Assembly (NCBI GenBank): GCA_021324435.1
Contig: JAJPIZ010000038.1
Location: forward strand, 1-64,000
Source of the DNA: Anaerolineae bacterium
GTDB lineage: Bacteria > Chloroflexota > Anaerolineae > Anaerolineales > Villigracilaceae
Direction of reading: 5' to 3'
Length of the DNA: 64,000 nucleotides
Of this stretch, positions 57,212-64,000 are shown one piece after another. Within the stretch, counting starts at the first letter, position 1, and each line of letters starts with the position of its first letter. The notes under the pieces are model-generated. The model had not been told where the DNA came from. It did not search any database and saw only the letters and a program-made list of their open reading frames with translations. Position numbers and translations under genes: made by a program.

Positions 57212-58927
57212 ATGAAAAAACAAAATTTTCACGGAGGGAGAATCTTCTTCCTCTTGATGACCATCATGGTCATCTCCAGCATGTTGCTCGCGGCCTGCGC
57301 TCCGGCCGGTCAGGGACTCTCCGGCGGCGCCGGACAGGGCAAGGGCTGTGATAACTCGCAAGGCAACAACCCCAACTGCGAGTCCAGTTCAAGCGAGGAG
57401 TCTTCGAGTTCGAGCGAGAAGTCCAAGGGGAAAGAGTCCTCCAGTTCAAGCGAGGAGTCTTCGAGTTCGAGCGAGAAGTCCAAGGAGAAAGAATCCTCCA
57501 GTTCGAGCGCGGAATCTTCCAGCTCAAGCGAGAAGTCTAAAGAGTCTTCCTCCAGTTCGAGCGCGGAATCTTCAAGTTCGAGCAAGGAGACCCATAATGG
57601 AACACCGAAAGGCGGCGGTCATACGCCTGTGACCATCTGCCACAGCGGCAATGGCAAGCATTATGTCGAGATCACCGTGGATGATGACGGCGCATACTCT
57701 GGTCACATTCATCATCCATTCGACATCATCCCTGCTCCAGCAGAAGGTTGCCCGGATGGAAGTTCTTCAAGCTCAAGTAGTTCGTCATCCAGTTCGAGTA
57801 GCTCATCTTCAAGCTCGAGCAGTTCCTCCTCCAGTTCGAGTAGCTCATCTTCGAGTTCGAGCAGTTCATCCTCCAGTTCGAGCAGCTCTTCATCGAGCGA
57901 GACGCCTCCTCCGCCTCCTCCACCGAACATCAACATTCCGCATGCCCCGGCGCCTCAGGCCTCATGCCCGAACTGGATCGTGTTCCACTCGTTCCGCACG
58001 GGCAACTTGCAGATCTTCCGCCTGGATGGCGTAGAAGGCTCAGCCAGCGCCAAGTTGATTGACCTCTCGAACAGCGCCGCGATGGATTCGCGTCCCTCAC
58101 GCTCGCCCGACGATTCGATGGTTGTGTTCCAAAGCAATCGCAACGGCAACGTCGAGTTGTATCTCACTGACAGCCTGGGAAACGCCCAAACGCGGCTGAC
58201 CACCACAAAGTCGAATAATGTGAACGCCATGTTTGGTCCCGATAACCAATCAGTGATTTATCAGAGTGATCGAAACGGTAATTGGGACATTTACCTGCTC
58301 AACGTCAAGACCGGTGTGGATCGCCAATTGACATCCAGCACAGCGGATGACATCAATCCATACTGGTCGCCTGATAAGGATTGGGTCGTGTTCCAAAGCA
58401 ACCGCTCCGGTTCGTGGAATGTGTATCTGCTCAACATCAGCACCGGCACGGAATATACAGTCACTTCCTTTGCAGAAGATGCCATCTTCCCATCCTGGTC
58501 ACCGAACGGTCAACAACTTGCCTTCCTATCCAACCTCGATGGCAATTGGGAACTGTTCGTCTCCGACCTGCATGGCAAAAATCTGCGCCAGATCACCACA
58601 GCCGGCAACGCGGGCAACGCCTCGTGGTCACCGGACGGCAACCGCATCGCTTACCAGGTCTCGGTTGGCTCCAACACGGACGTTTACACGTACAACCTGG
58701 CGACGAATGTGGAATACAAACTGACCAACTCCCAGGGTATCAACAGCGCTCCGACCTGGGACTGTGGAGGCGCGAATGTTTCCTTCACCTCCACCAGCAG
58801 CGGCAACCCGGATATCTACAGCGTGCCGTGGAACGGCGGCGCCATCAGCTACATCACCAACAACCCCGCCACCGACAAGTGGTCGGAGTGGTCTCCATCC
58901 AAAGAGCCTGGCTCGCACGGCTTCTAG
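57212..58927 (+). CDS. Surface lipoprotein with Ser/Glu/Lys repeats, 46-Ser run and TolB-like propeller
   Basis: A 571-residue paralogue of the preceding lipoprotein. Lipobox LAACAP; then four units of a roughly 17-19-residue repeat built on ESSSSSEESSSSSEKSK; a small spacer containing VTICHSGNGKHYVEITVDDD; 46 consecutive Ser codons (57761-57898, mixed codons); PPPPPPP; and the PD40 propeller (about 265-560). ATG 57212 is preceded by AAAGGAG. Serine codons are mixed (AGT, AGC, TCN), so the run is kept for the protein and not by single-codon slippage. A likely extracellular spacer arm; possibly glycosylated (inference). Confidence 0.85.
   Translation: MKKQNFHGGRIFFLLMTIMVISSMLLAACAPAGQGLSGGAGQGKGCDNSQGNNPNCESSSSEESSSSSEKSKGKESSSSSEESSSSSEKSKEKESSSSSAESSSSSEKSKESSSSSSAESSSSSKETHNGTPKGGGHTPVTICHSGNGKHYVEITVDDDGAYSGHIHHPFDIIPAPAEGCPDGSSSSSSSSSSSSSSSSSSSSSSSSSSSSSSSSSSSSSSSSSSSSSSETPPPPPPPNINIPHAPAPQASCPNWIVFHSFRTGNLQIFRLDGVEGSASAKLIDLSNSAAMDSRPSRSPDDSMVVFQSNRNGNVELYLTDSLGNAQTRLTTTKSNNVNAMFGPDNQSVIYQSDRNGNWDIYLLNVKTGVDRQLTSSTADDINPYWSPDKDWVVFQSNRSGSWNVYLLNISTGTEYTVTSFAEDAIFPSWSPNGQQLAFLSNLDGNWELFVSDLHGKNLRQITTAGNAGNASWSPDGNRIAYQVSVGSNTDVYTYNLATNVEYKLTNSQGINSAPTWDCGGANVSFTSTSSGNPDIYSVPWNGGAISYITNNPATDKWSEWSPSKEPGSHGF
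57761..57898 (+). repeat. Tandem repeat coding 46 serines
   Basis: Built from roughly 30-nt units with words AGTTCGAGTAGCTCATCTTC and variants. Copy-number change in multiples of three would keep the frame. Confidence 0.85.
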
Positions 58928-58945
58928 TTCTCAACAATGAAGAAA

Positions 58946-58976
58946 GAGATGACCGCGGCAATGCCGCGGTCATCTC
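58946..58976 (+). terminator. Strong hairpin after the second lipoprotein
   Basis: GAGATGACCGCGGCA (58946-58960) with TGCCGCGGTCATCTC (58962-58976), 1-3-nt loop. Just 4 nt before the -35 of the next promoter. Confidence 0.65.
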
Positions 58977-58980
58977 ACCG

Positions 58981-59009
58981 TTGCATACGACTTCCATCTA
59001 CGGTATGAT
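58981..59009 (+). promoter_or_regulatory. Promoter of the PrsW/cNMP/MinD operon
   Basis: TTGCAT (58981-58986), 17-nt spacer, TATGAT (59004-59009), only 6 nt before ATG 59016: leaderless. Confidence 0.65.
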
Positions 59010-59015
59010 TTCATC

Positions 59016-60128
59016 ATGACTTCTGTAATTGCACTGGTCATTGCGGCAATTATTCCTCTCGGCTTTCTGTACGCCATCAAAGCCATTGACTTCTATCAAA
59101 CAGGAAGCCTCAAATTCATCGCCATCAGCGGCGCGTGGGGCATCATCGCGTATCTCCTCGCGGCGCAGATCAACCCAGCCTTAATCGGCAAGGGCATCCT
59201 CAGCAAAGATGCGGTGCTTCGATTCGCCGGTCCCGCCATCGAGGAAATTCTCAAAGGCCTTATCCTTCTTTTTCTTGTTCGACGAACAGATTTCAAATAT
59301 TTTCTGGACGGGGCAATTTACGGCTTTGCCTCCGGCATCGGCTTTGCGATCTTCGAAAACTTCGAATATGTGCTCGGACATCAATCCGTCGCAATCGAAC
59401 TTGCCATCTCACGCGTCCTATCTACGAATCTGATTCACGCGACGGGGAGCGCGTTGATCGGCATCGCGCTGGGATTGGCGCGCTTCGACCGCTCGGCTCT
59501 TTACCGGACCCTGTACCTGCTCGGCGGTCTGACGCTTGCCATCTCCATCCATAGCGGATTCAATAACATGGTCAACGATGGAGTCGCATTGCTGTTCGCT
59601 TTCGCGGCCGGGTTCGCAGGCGCGGGCATTATCTATTTCGCCGCCCGCCGTGGATTGAAGGATGAAAAGTCCTGGGTCCATGAAAAGATCAGCGTGACCG
59701 AAGGAGTCACGAGTGGCGAAGCCAAGGTCGTTCAACGACTCGAAGATGCCGATGAATTGCTCGGCTCGTTGGCAACGCGCTTCGGCGCAGACAAAGCCTC
59801 GCAATGCGAGAAATTCCTGATGATGCAGGCGCAACTCGCCATTCAAGTGAAGATGACCGAAAAAATGCAGGACCCCAAAATGCGCCTGGCCATCGAAGCG
59901 CAGATGAACGAACTGCACAACAAAATGAATGAGGCTCGCAAGGAAGTCGGCGCGTACTGCATGTTGTATCTGCGCAACATCTTTCCCGAAGACGATGCCA
60001 CATTGATGAAACTGATGCAGAATCGAATCGCGGCCAGCGCCGCCGCCAACAGAGGCAAAGCGGGGACCGGCGTCTGGGATTTGAGCGACCGCCTGAAGTC
60101 CAAGCCTGCGGCGGATCAAGGTAACTAA
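59016..60128 (+). CDS. PrsW-type intramembrane metalloprotease homologue with cytoplasmic tail
   Basis: A 370-residue polytopic protein; about eight helices to residue 215, then a 155-residue charged cytoplasmic tail. The PrsW core motifs are intact: AGPAIEEILKG (E76, E77), FAIFENFEY (E114, E117), LIHATG (H141) and SIHSGFN (H179). PrsW in Bacillus cleaves an anti-sigma factor; related ABI/CAAX-type proteases need these Glu and His. The helical C-terminal tail (QCEKFLMMQAQLAIQVKMTE, KMRLAIEAQMNELHNKMNEA) is not part of PrsW and looks coiled-coil. First gene of a five-gene operon. An anti-sigma substrate candidate lies 4 kb upstream, but this is only proximity. Confidence 0.88.
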   Translation: MTSVIALVIAAIIPLGFLYAIKAIDFYQTGSLKFIAISGAWGIIAYLLAAQINPALIGKGILSKDAVLRFAGPAIEEILKGLILLFLVRRTDFKYFLDGAIYGFASGIGFAIFENFEYVLGHQSVAIELAISRVLSTNLIHATGSALIGIALGLARFDRSALYRTLYLLGGLTLAISIHSGFNNMVNDGVALLFAFAAGFAGAGIIYFAARRGLKDEKSWVHEKISVTEGVTSGEAKVVQRLEDADELLGSLATRFGADKASQCEKFLMMQAQLAIQVKMTEKMQDPKMRLAIEAQMNELHNKMNEARKEVGAYCMLYLRNIFPEDDATLMKLMQNRIAASAAANRGKAGTGVWDLSDRLKSKPAADQGN

Positions 60129-60129
60129 T

Positions 60130-60876
60130 ATGAGCGAAAACATTTCAAGTCAACTCAAGAAATCATTTCTATTCCGCGGCCTGCCGGAGGAAGCCCTGAC
60201 CGCGGTCGCGCAGAAGGTCAGCGCACGCAACCTGGCCGAGGGCGATGTGCTCATGCGCAAGGGGGAAGCCGGGAATTCACTGTTCATGGTTGATGACGGT
60301 TGGTTCAAGATCGTCACGCAGGATGCCAGCGGCGGAGAATTGATCATCAACAAGACCGGCCCCGGCGAGACCATCGGCGAGATGGCTCTGCTCGATCAGG
60401 CGCCGCGTTCCGCGACCGTGGTGGCGATCTCACCCGCCAAAGTCTTTGAACTCAAGCAGGATGCCTTCCAGGAAATCCTCAACCAGCGCCCCGATGTAGC
60501 CCTGGCTTTGATCCGCGGCTTTTCATCCCGCCTGCGCTTTTCAACGACCTACATTCAAAAAGCGATTGACTGGAGCCAGAAGATCGCGGCAGGCGATTAC
60601 GGCTTCATCGAAAACACTCAGCAGATTCTCAAAGGCTCCGAAAGCGATGATGACAAGGCCACGCAACTTCTCTCGGCCTTCTTCCAAATGGTGCGCAGTG
60701 TGAAAGCCCGTGAAGATGACTTGAAACAACAACTCGAAAAACTTACGCTTGAAATTGACGAAGCGCGGCGCAAGCAGGAATTCGAAGATTTGACCAGCAC
60801 CGATTTTTATGCCAATCTAAAAGAACAAGCGAAGCAATTGCGCGCAAAACGCATGGCAAGCGAAAACGAGGAATAA
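60130..60876 (+). CDS. Cyclic-nucleotide-binding protein with C-terminal coiled coil
   Basis: A 248-residue protein. The Crp-like cNMP domain (about 8-130) shows the phosphate-binding cassette GETIGEMALLDQAPRSATVV. Where Crp has a DNA-binding HTH, this protein has helices and a coiled coil (about 170-245; REDDLKQQLEKLTLEIDEAR, RKQEFEDLTSTDFYANLKEQ), so it is probably not a transcription factor. Start 1 nt after the upstream stop, so translationally coupled. Likely reads cAMP or cGMP and passes the signal by protein contact, perhaps to the ATPase encoded next. Confidence 0.86.
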   Translation: MSENISSQLKKSFLFRGLPEEALTAVAQKVSARNLAEGDVLMRKGEAGNSLFMVDDGWFKIVTQDASGGELIINKTGPGETIGEMALLDQAPRSATVVAISPAKVFELKQDAFQEILNQRPDVALALIRGFSSRLRFSTTYIQKAIDWSQKIAAGDYGFIENTQQILKGSESDDDKATQLLSAFFQMVRSVKAREDDLKQQLEKLTLEIDEARRKQEFEDLTSTDFYANLKEQAKQLRAKRMASENEE

Positions 60877-60888
60877 ACCGGAGGCCAA

Positions 60889-61674
60889 ATGAGCAAAGGG
60901 AAGATCGTATCCATCCATTCATTCCGGGGCGGGACCGGCAAATCGAACACCACGGCCAACCTCGCGGCGCAGGCCGCGCTGGCCGGAAAGCGCGTCGGCA
61001 TTGTGGATACCGACATCCAATCGCCCGGCATTCACGTGCTGTTTGGATTGGATGAAAACAAAATGGGCAAGACCTTGAACGACTTTCTTCACGGCAAATG
61101 CGCCATCCGTGAAGTGGCGCTCAACATCGGCGAACACGCCTTCGATGCAGAAGGACGCTCCAAGCTAAAAGGCAAAGACATCTGGCTCCTCCCCTCCTCC
61201 ATCCGCGGACGCGAAATCAGCCAGATCATCCGCGAAGGCTATGATGTCAATCGCCTCAATGAGGGATTTCAAACCATCATCAAAGACCTCAATCTCGACT
61301 ACCTTTTTATTGATACGCATCCCGGTTTGAACGAAGAGACATTGCTCTCCATTGCCATCTCCGATATTTTGATTATTATTCTGCGCCCCGATAGTCAGGA
61401 CTTCCAAGGCACGGCCGTCACCGTGGACATTGCGCGCAGTCTCGATATCCCCAATTTGATCCTCATGGCGAACAAAGCCGTCCCGAAATACGACTTTGCA
61501 GACATCAAAAAACAAATCGAAGAAACCTACCATGCGCCGGTCGCGGGCGTCTTGCCGCTTTCATTTGATCTGGCCGACAACGCCAGCAAAGACCTCTTCT
61601 CTCTGCGCTTCCCCGATCACGAATGGTCGAAAGCCTTGCGCGGCGTGGCCAATGCCATTCTGGCGGTCAAGTAG
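60889..61674 (+). CDS. MinD/ParA-like ATPase, operon copy
   Basis: A 261-residue deviant-Walker ATPase, paralogue of the one at 53413: P loop SFRGGTGKSNTTANL (K18, with Arg in place of the signature Lys), VGIVDTDIQSPGIHVLFGLD, DYLFIDTHPGLNEETLLSIA and RPDSQDFQGTAVTVDIARSL. The FRGGTGK and LNEETLLSIA matches suggest a shared specialised subfamily. GGAGG lies 5-6 nt before ATG 60889. The genes before and after it, all co-oriented, encode a cNMP sensor and two small proteins, so this copy may be the motor or switch of the operon (inference). Confidence 0.88.
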   Translation: MSKGKIVSIHSFRGGTGKSNTTANLAAQAALAGKRVGIVDTDIQSPGIHVLFGLDENKMGKTLNDFLHGKCAIREVALNIGEHAFDAEGRSKLKGKDIWLLPSSIRGREISQIIREGYDVNRLNEGFQTIIKDLNLDYLFIDTHPGLNEETLLSIAISDILIIILRPDSQDFQGTAVTVDIARSLDIPNLILMANKAVPKYDFADIKKQIEETYHAPVAGVLPLSFDLADNASKDLFSLRFPDHEWSKALRGVANAILAVK

Positions 61675-61683
61675 GAGGCGGCC

Positions 61684-61896
61684 ATGAAATGCTGGCACTG
61701 TGAAGAACCCGCGCGTGCATCCTGTTCCTTCTGCGGACGTTTCGTCTGCAAAGATCACGCCAACACCATGTCCACGTTTCTCACCATGTTCGTCGGCGCG
61801 AACAACACGCCCAAAGGTCTGGCTGTGGCAAACGTCATCTGGTGCGGCGAATGCGAACCGCAACCCGAACCCATCTCCATGCCTGAGTTGTATTAA
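61684..61896 (+). CDS. Small B-box-like zinc-finger protein
   Basis: A 70-residue protein. Cys/His spacing at the start (CWHCEEPARASCSFCGRFVC, then KDH) is that of a B-box or similar zinc finger, with a second CGEC near the C-terminus (about 54-57). A hydrophobic stretch in the middle (MFVGANNTPKGLAVANVIW) is short. GGAGG precedes ATG 61684. Co-transcribed with the MinD-like gene. Role unknown; probably a protein-interaction adaptor. Confidence 0.72.
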   Translation: MKCWHCEEPARASCSFCGRFVCKDHANTMSTFLTMFVGANNTPKGLAVANVIWCGECEPQPEPISMPELY

Positions 61897-61906
61897 GTGA
61901 GGCCCT

Positions 61907-62266
61907 ATGCCTGGCTTATTTGACCGGTTGCAAAAAGAGATAGAAAACAAACAAGGCGAAGGCGGAATCACCGCGCTGGACTTGGCCGACCTGCCGCCCG
62001 CTCTGCGAAAGATCATGCGCCTGATGTTGCGCGAACTGGAATTGAATTATCCCCAACTGAAGGAAGCCATCGCCTCTCTCCCCGACGCAGAGCGGCTCCC
62101 GATGAATGAAGTGGATGAGGCGCTGGATGTTCTGACCCGACAAGCCTGGCTGATTCGAATCGGCGCGGGCGAGAAGGCCATCTACAAAGTCAATTTGCGG
62201 CGCAAAGCCGGGAGCACTGTTGCCAGCGGAATCTGGAACACGCTGGATTCGAAATTGAAGAAATAA
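61907..62266 (+). CDS. Hypothetical helical protein, last gene of the operon
   Basis: A 119-residue protein. The N-terminal part (DRLQKEIENKQGEGGITALD, LADLPPALRKIMRLMLRELE) is helical and charged; a wHTH-like core (about 46-95) ends in a basic C-terminus (VNLRRKAGSTVASGIW). No family is recognised. GTGAGG precedes ATG 61907; it is 10 nt after the preceding stop. Convergent with the double-domain cyclase, separated by a long hairpin. Confidence 0.6.
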   Translation: MPGLFDRLQKEIENKQGEGGITALDLADLPPALRKIMRLMLRELELNYPQLKEAIASLPDAERLPMNEVDEALDVLTRQAWLIRIGAGEKAIYKVNLRRKAGSTVASGIWNTLDSKLKK

Positions 62267-62279
62267 ACTGCAATGCCCT

Positions 62280-62328
62280 CTTTCATCTTTCTTCTTTCCC
62301 GCAAATAAAAAAAGAAGAAAGATGAAAG
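62280..62328. terminator. Long symmetrical hairpin between convergent genes
   Basis: A perfect 18-bp stem CTTTCATCTTTCTTCTTT (62280-62297) with AAAGAAGAAAGATGAAAG (62311-62328), 13-nt loop. Pure pyrimidine/purine arms. It may end transcription from both sides. Confidence 0.55.
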
Positions 62329-62386
62329 AAAAAGACCGTCCTATCACGGCGATCTTTTCATCAACGTTTTTTCGCACCTTTACAAC

Positions 62387-63922
62387 TTATTCTTTTCTTC
62401 CAAGCAATTCAAAGATCGGCATCTCGGCGCTTTTGCCTTTCAGCGCCACTGTCCCCAAAGATTTGGTCTCAAACTGCGACGCGATGGCCGCTTGAATCTT
62501 TCCGCTCAGGATGATCTGGTCTTTGCTGGCCTTATTCATCAGACGCGCCGTGGTATTCACCGTGTCGCCCAGCACGTTGAACTCGCGCCGGCCGCGCGGC
62601 TCACCGATCTCAGCCACGAAGGTCGCGCCCTGATTGATCCCGATCTGGCATGTCACTTCGGGTTGAACGCCTCCCACTGTTGGCGGCTTGATCTGACGAA
62701 CGATGTCGCGAATCGCCAGCGCCGCTTCCACTGCGCGAGCAGGATCGTTGGTGTGGGCGGTCGGCACGCCGAAATAAATCACGATGTCTGAGCCGGAGAG
62801 ATGGTAGGTAATTTTCTTCAACACGCCGCCACGCGCTTCCACCGCCGCGTTGATCAAAGCAAACGCCCGCGAAAAACTGTTGACTACTTTGAGTTCCTCG
62901 CCGGGCAGGGCGCGATCCACCATTTCGGGCAGGCCGAGGAAGTTGACGAACATCACGGTCGGTTCGGGGAAGTCCGGCGGGATGCGGCGCTCGGCGGCGC
63001 TTTCGACAAGCAGGTTCAAAACCGGCGCGGGAATGAAACTAGCCAGCGGCTCGATGGACTTCATCATCTCATCAATCTGGTTGAGCAGACCCGCAACGCC
63101 GCGTTCGAACAAAACATTGCTGGCCTGTCGGCGGCGCGGTGTGATCTCGTACTCGCCGAGTTGTTCATCGGTCAAATCATCAACGACCAGCATGTAACCG
63201 GTCTTGCCGGCCTCGAAACGGAAATCATCCTTGACGCGGTCGAAGGCTTTCAACGAAAGATTGACGCGTTCGTTCATGCCGTTGGACTCGGTCAGTTTGG
63301 CTAACTGCACGGCAGTGCCGAGCAAAACATGTTCCATGCGGCGCGGCGTCCCGATGTCAGCAGTGAGGAAGCGTCCGGCGTGGATGCCGATGCGCATCCG
63401 GAGTTGAAGCGGGCCTTCCGGCGTCTCGATTTGGGAAAAGTGTTTCATGGCGCGTTGCATCCGAAGTCCCGCGCGAACCGCCTGGAGCGTATCGTTACGC
63501 CGATCCACTTCCGGGAAGAAGGCAAACAGCGCGTCGCCGGTAAACTCCATCAAGTCGCCGCCCGATTTGCTGATAGTTTCGATCATCTCCGCGAAATACG
63601 CGTTGAGCACTTTGAGAAGCGAAGCCGCGCCGGCGCGTCCTTGCGAAGCATTGGCTTCCATGAGACGGGTGAAACCGGCCAGGTCGGTGAACATCAGCGA
63701 ACCGCGTCGCCACTCGTAGCGCACCTCCCCCGGACGCGGGGCATTCTCCGAGATCAAACGCGAAGTGTAATCATGCAGAATGCGCTGGAGCGTTCGCAAA
63801 TGTTCGAAGACGCGCTCCAGCATTGTCGGCGAAGGATCCACCCACACCGAAGCATACAAATCCGCGGGCAATAAAGGTCTTAATCGAGTTTCTATGGACG
63901 ATAAAGGAGAGGACGGCAACAT
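62387..63922 (-). CDS. Double-domain class III adenylate/guanylate cyclase
   Basis: A 511-residue protein with two cyclase homology domains. The first (about 70-230) keeps the metal ligands: LMFTDLAGFTRL (D80) and FTGDALFAFF (D130). The second (about 320-500) has FVNFLGL with Asn in place of the first metal Asp, though LSGSDIVIYFG and NVLGDTVNTTARL are kept, so it is probably impaired or specialised. The pair may form an internal heterodimer with one active site, as in other tandem cyclases. No membrane segment or sensor domain is visible. TATAAT ends 6 nt before ATG 63922, with no Shine-Dalgarno. It is convergent with the PrsW/cNMP/MinD operon and could supply its ligand (inference). Confidence 0.92.
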   Translation of the reverse strand: MLPSSPLSSIETRLRPLLPADLYASVWVDPSPTMLERVFEHLRTLQRILHDYTSRLISENAPRPGEVRYEWRRGSLMFTDLAGFTRLMEANASQGRAGAASLLKVLNAYFAEMIETISKSGGDLMEFTGDALFAFFPEVDRRNDTLQAVRAGLRMQRAMKHFSQIETPEGPLQLRMRIGIHAGRFLTADIGTPRRMEHVLLGTAVQLAKLTESNGMNERVNLSLKAFDRVKDDFRFEAGKTGYMLVVDDLTDEQLGEYEITPRRRQASNVLFERGVAGLLNQIDEMMKSIEPLASFIPAPVLNLLVESAAERRIPPDFPEPTVMFVNFLGLPEMVDRALPGEELKVVNSFSRAFALINAAVEARGGVLKKITYHLSGSDIVIYFGVPTAHTNDPARAVEAALAIRDIVRQIKPPTVGGVQPEVTCQIGINQGATFVAEIGEPRGRREFNVLGDTVNTTARLMNKASKDQIILSGKIQAAIASQFETKSLGTVALKGKSAEMPIFELLGRKE

Positions 63923-63928
63923 AAAAAG

Positions 63929-63934
63929 ATTATA
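63929..63934 (-). promoter_or_regulatory. -10 box of the double cyclase gene (leaderless)
   Basis: TATAAT on the minus strand, 6 nt before the ATG; TTGGCT (63951-63956) with 16-nt spacer is a fair -35. Confidence 0.55.
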
Positions 63935-63985
63935 CTTGAAGTTATTTATAAGCCAACAAAATCCAACTTACTCAGAGGAGACGAA

Positions 63986-64000
63986 ATGAAAAACAAATTC
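63986..64000 (+). CDS. Start of a gene cut by the window edge
   Basis: AGAGGAG 5 nt before ATG at 63986, then MKNKF and the window ends. Divergent from the cyclase gene. Nothing more can be said of it. Confidence 0.5.

Noticed and set aside
57212-57598. Ser/Glu/Lys repeat as an assembly artefact
   Set aside because: Codons differ between units and the frame is kept, so a real repeat is more likely; long reads could still change copy number.
59418-60143. 241-codon minus-strand frame over the PrsW-like gene
   Set aside because: Antisense shadow; no ribosome site or family resemblance, and PrsW motifs are on the other strand.

Overview
The window looks like chromosomal DNA of an uncultured Chloroflexota bacterium, most likely class Anaerolineae. 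This is an inference: no search was run. It rests on Thr/Pro-rich (TPT-type) linkers in exported proteins, TolB-like beta-propeller lipoproteins, a multidomain pyruvate:ferredoxin oxidoreductase, moderate-to-high GC, and many short hairpin-type repeats between and inside genes. No phage, insertion sequence or CRISPR array was seen; most of the window is core genome.

Layout. 0.3-10.5 kb: an exported subtilase, a nucleotide-transporter-like/HEAT/cNMP fusion with a zinc-ribbon partner, a PhoD-type phosphatase, a large membrane protein and a LysM lipoprotein. 10.5-15 kb: a Nudix hydrolase and nifJ, bracketed by 53-bp inverted repeats; nifJ has a strongly structured leader and a Crp/Fnr-like palindrome upstream. 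15.1-21.6 kb (minus): infA, rpsU and one rRNA operon (16S, tRNA-Ile, tRNA-Ala, 23S, 5S) with a consensus promoter and processing stems. 21.6-30.4 kb: recR-ybaB-dnaX, prmA, an MFS carrier, a ChrB-domain protein and a CDF metal exporter. 29.3-34.2 kb: the hrcA-grpE-dnaK-dnaJ heat-shock operon with a CIRCE operator. 34.3-48.3 kb: a PknB-like kinase, PAP2 phosphatase, transglutaminase, GAF/PAS adenylate cyclase, C39 peptidase, a four-helix-bundle (S23) cassette, an SbcD-like nuclease, a second MFS carrier, a small alarmone hydrolase and an alpha-oxoamine synthase. 48.4-53.4 kb: SulP, a DUF2442/DUF4160 pair with a frameshift, ligA and a small helical protein. 53.4-64 kb: a MinD-like ATPase, an ECF sigma/membrane-protein pair with two tandem propeller lipoproteins, then a five-gene operon (PrsW-like protease, cNMP-binding protein, second MinD-like ATPase, two small proteins) facing a double-domain cyclase.

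How genes work together. Cyclic-nucleotide signalling recurs: two cyclases (39925, 62387) and two cNMP-binding proteins (2454, 60130). The operon at 59016-62266, with a cyclase beside it and a MinD paralogue 5 kb away, is my best candidate for an undescribed system. Two genome-level features also stand out: many start codons lie only 5-9 nt after a TATAAT-like box, implying leaderless mRNAs, and palindromic or tandem repeats sit in frame inside conserved genes (prmA, ligA twice, the gene at 7554), reminiscent of Rickettsia palindromic elements.
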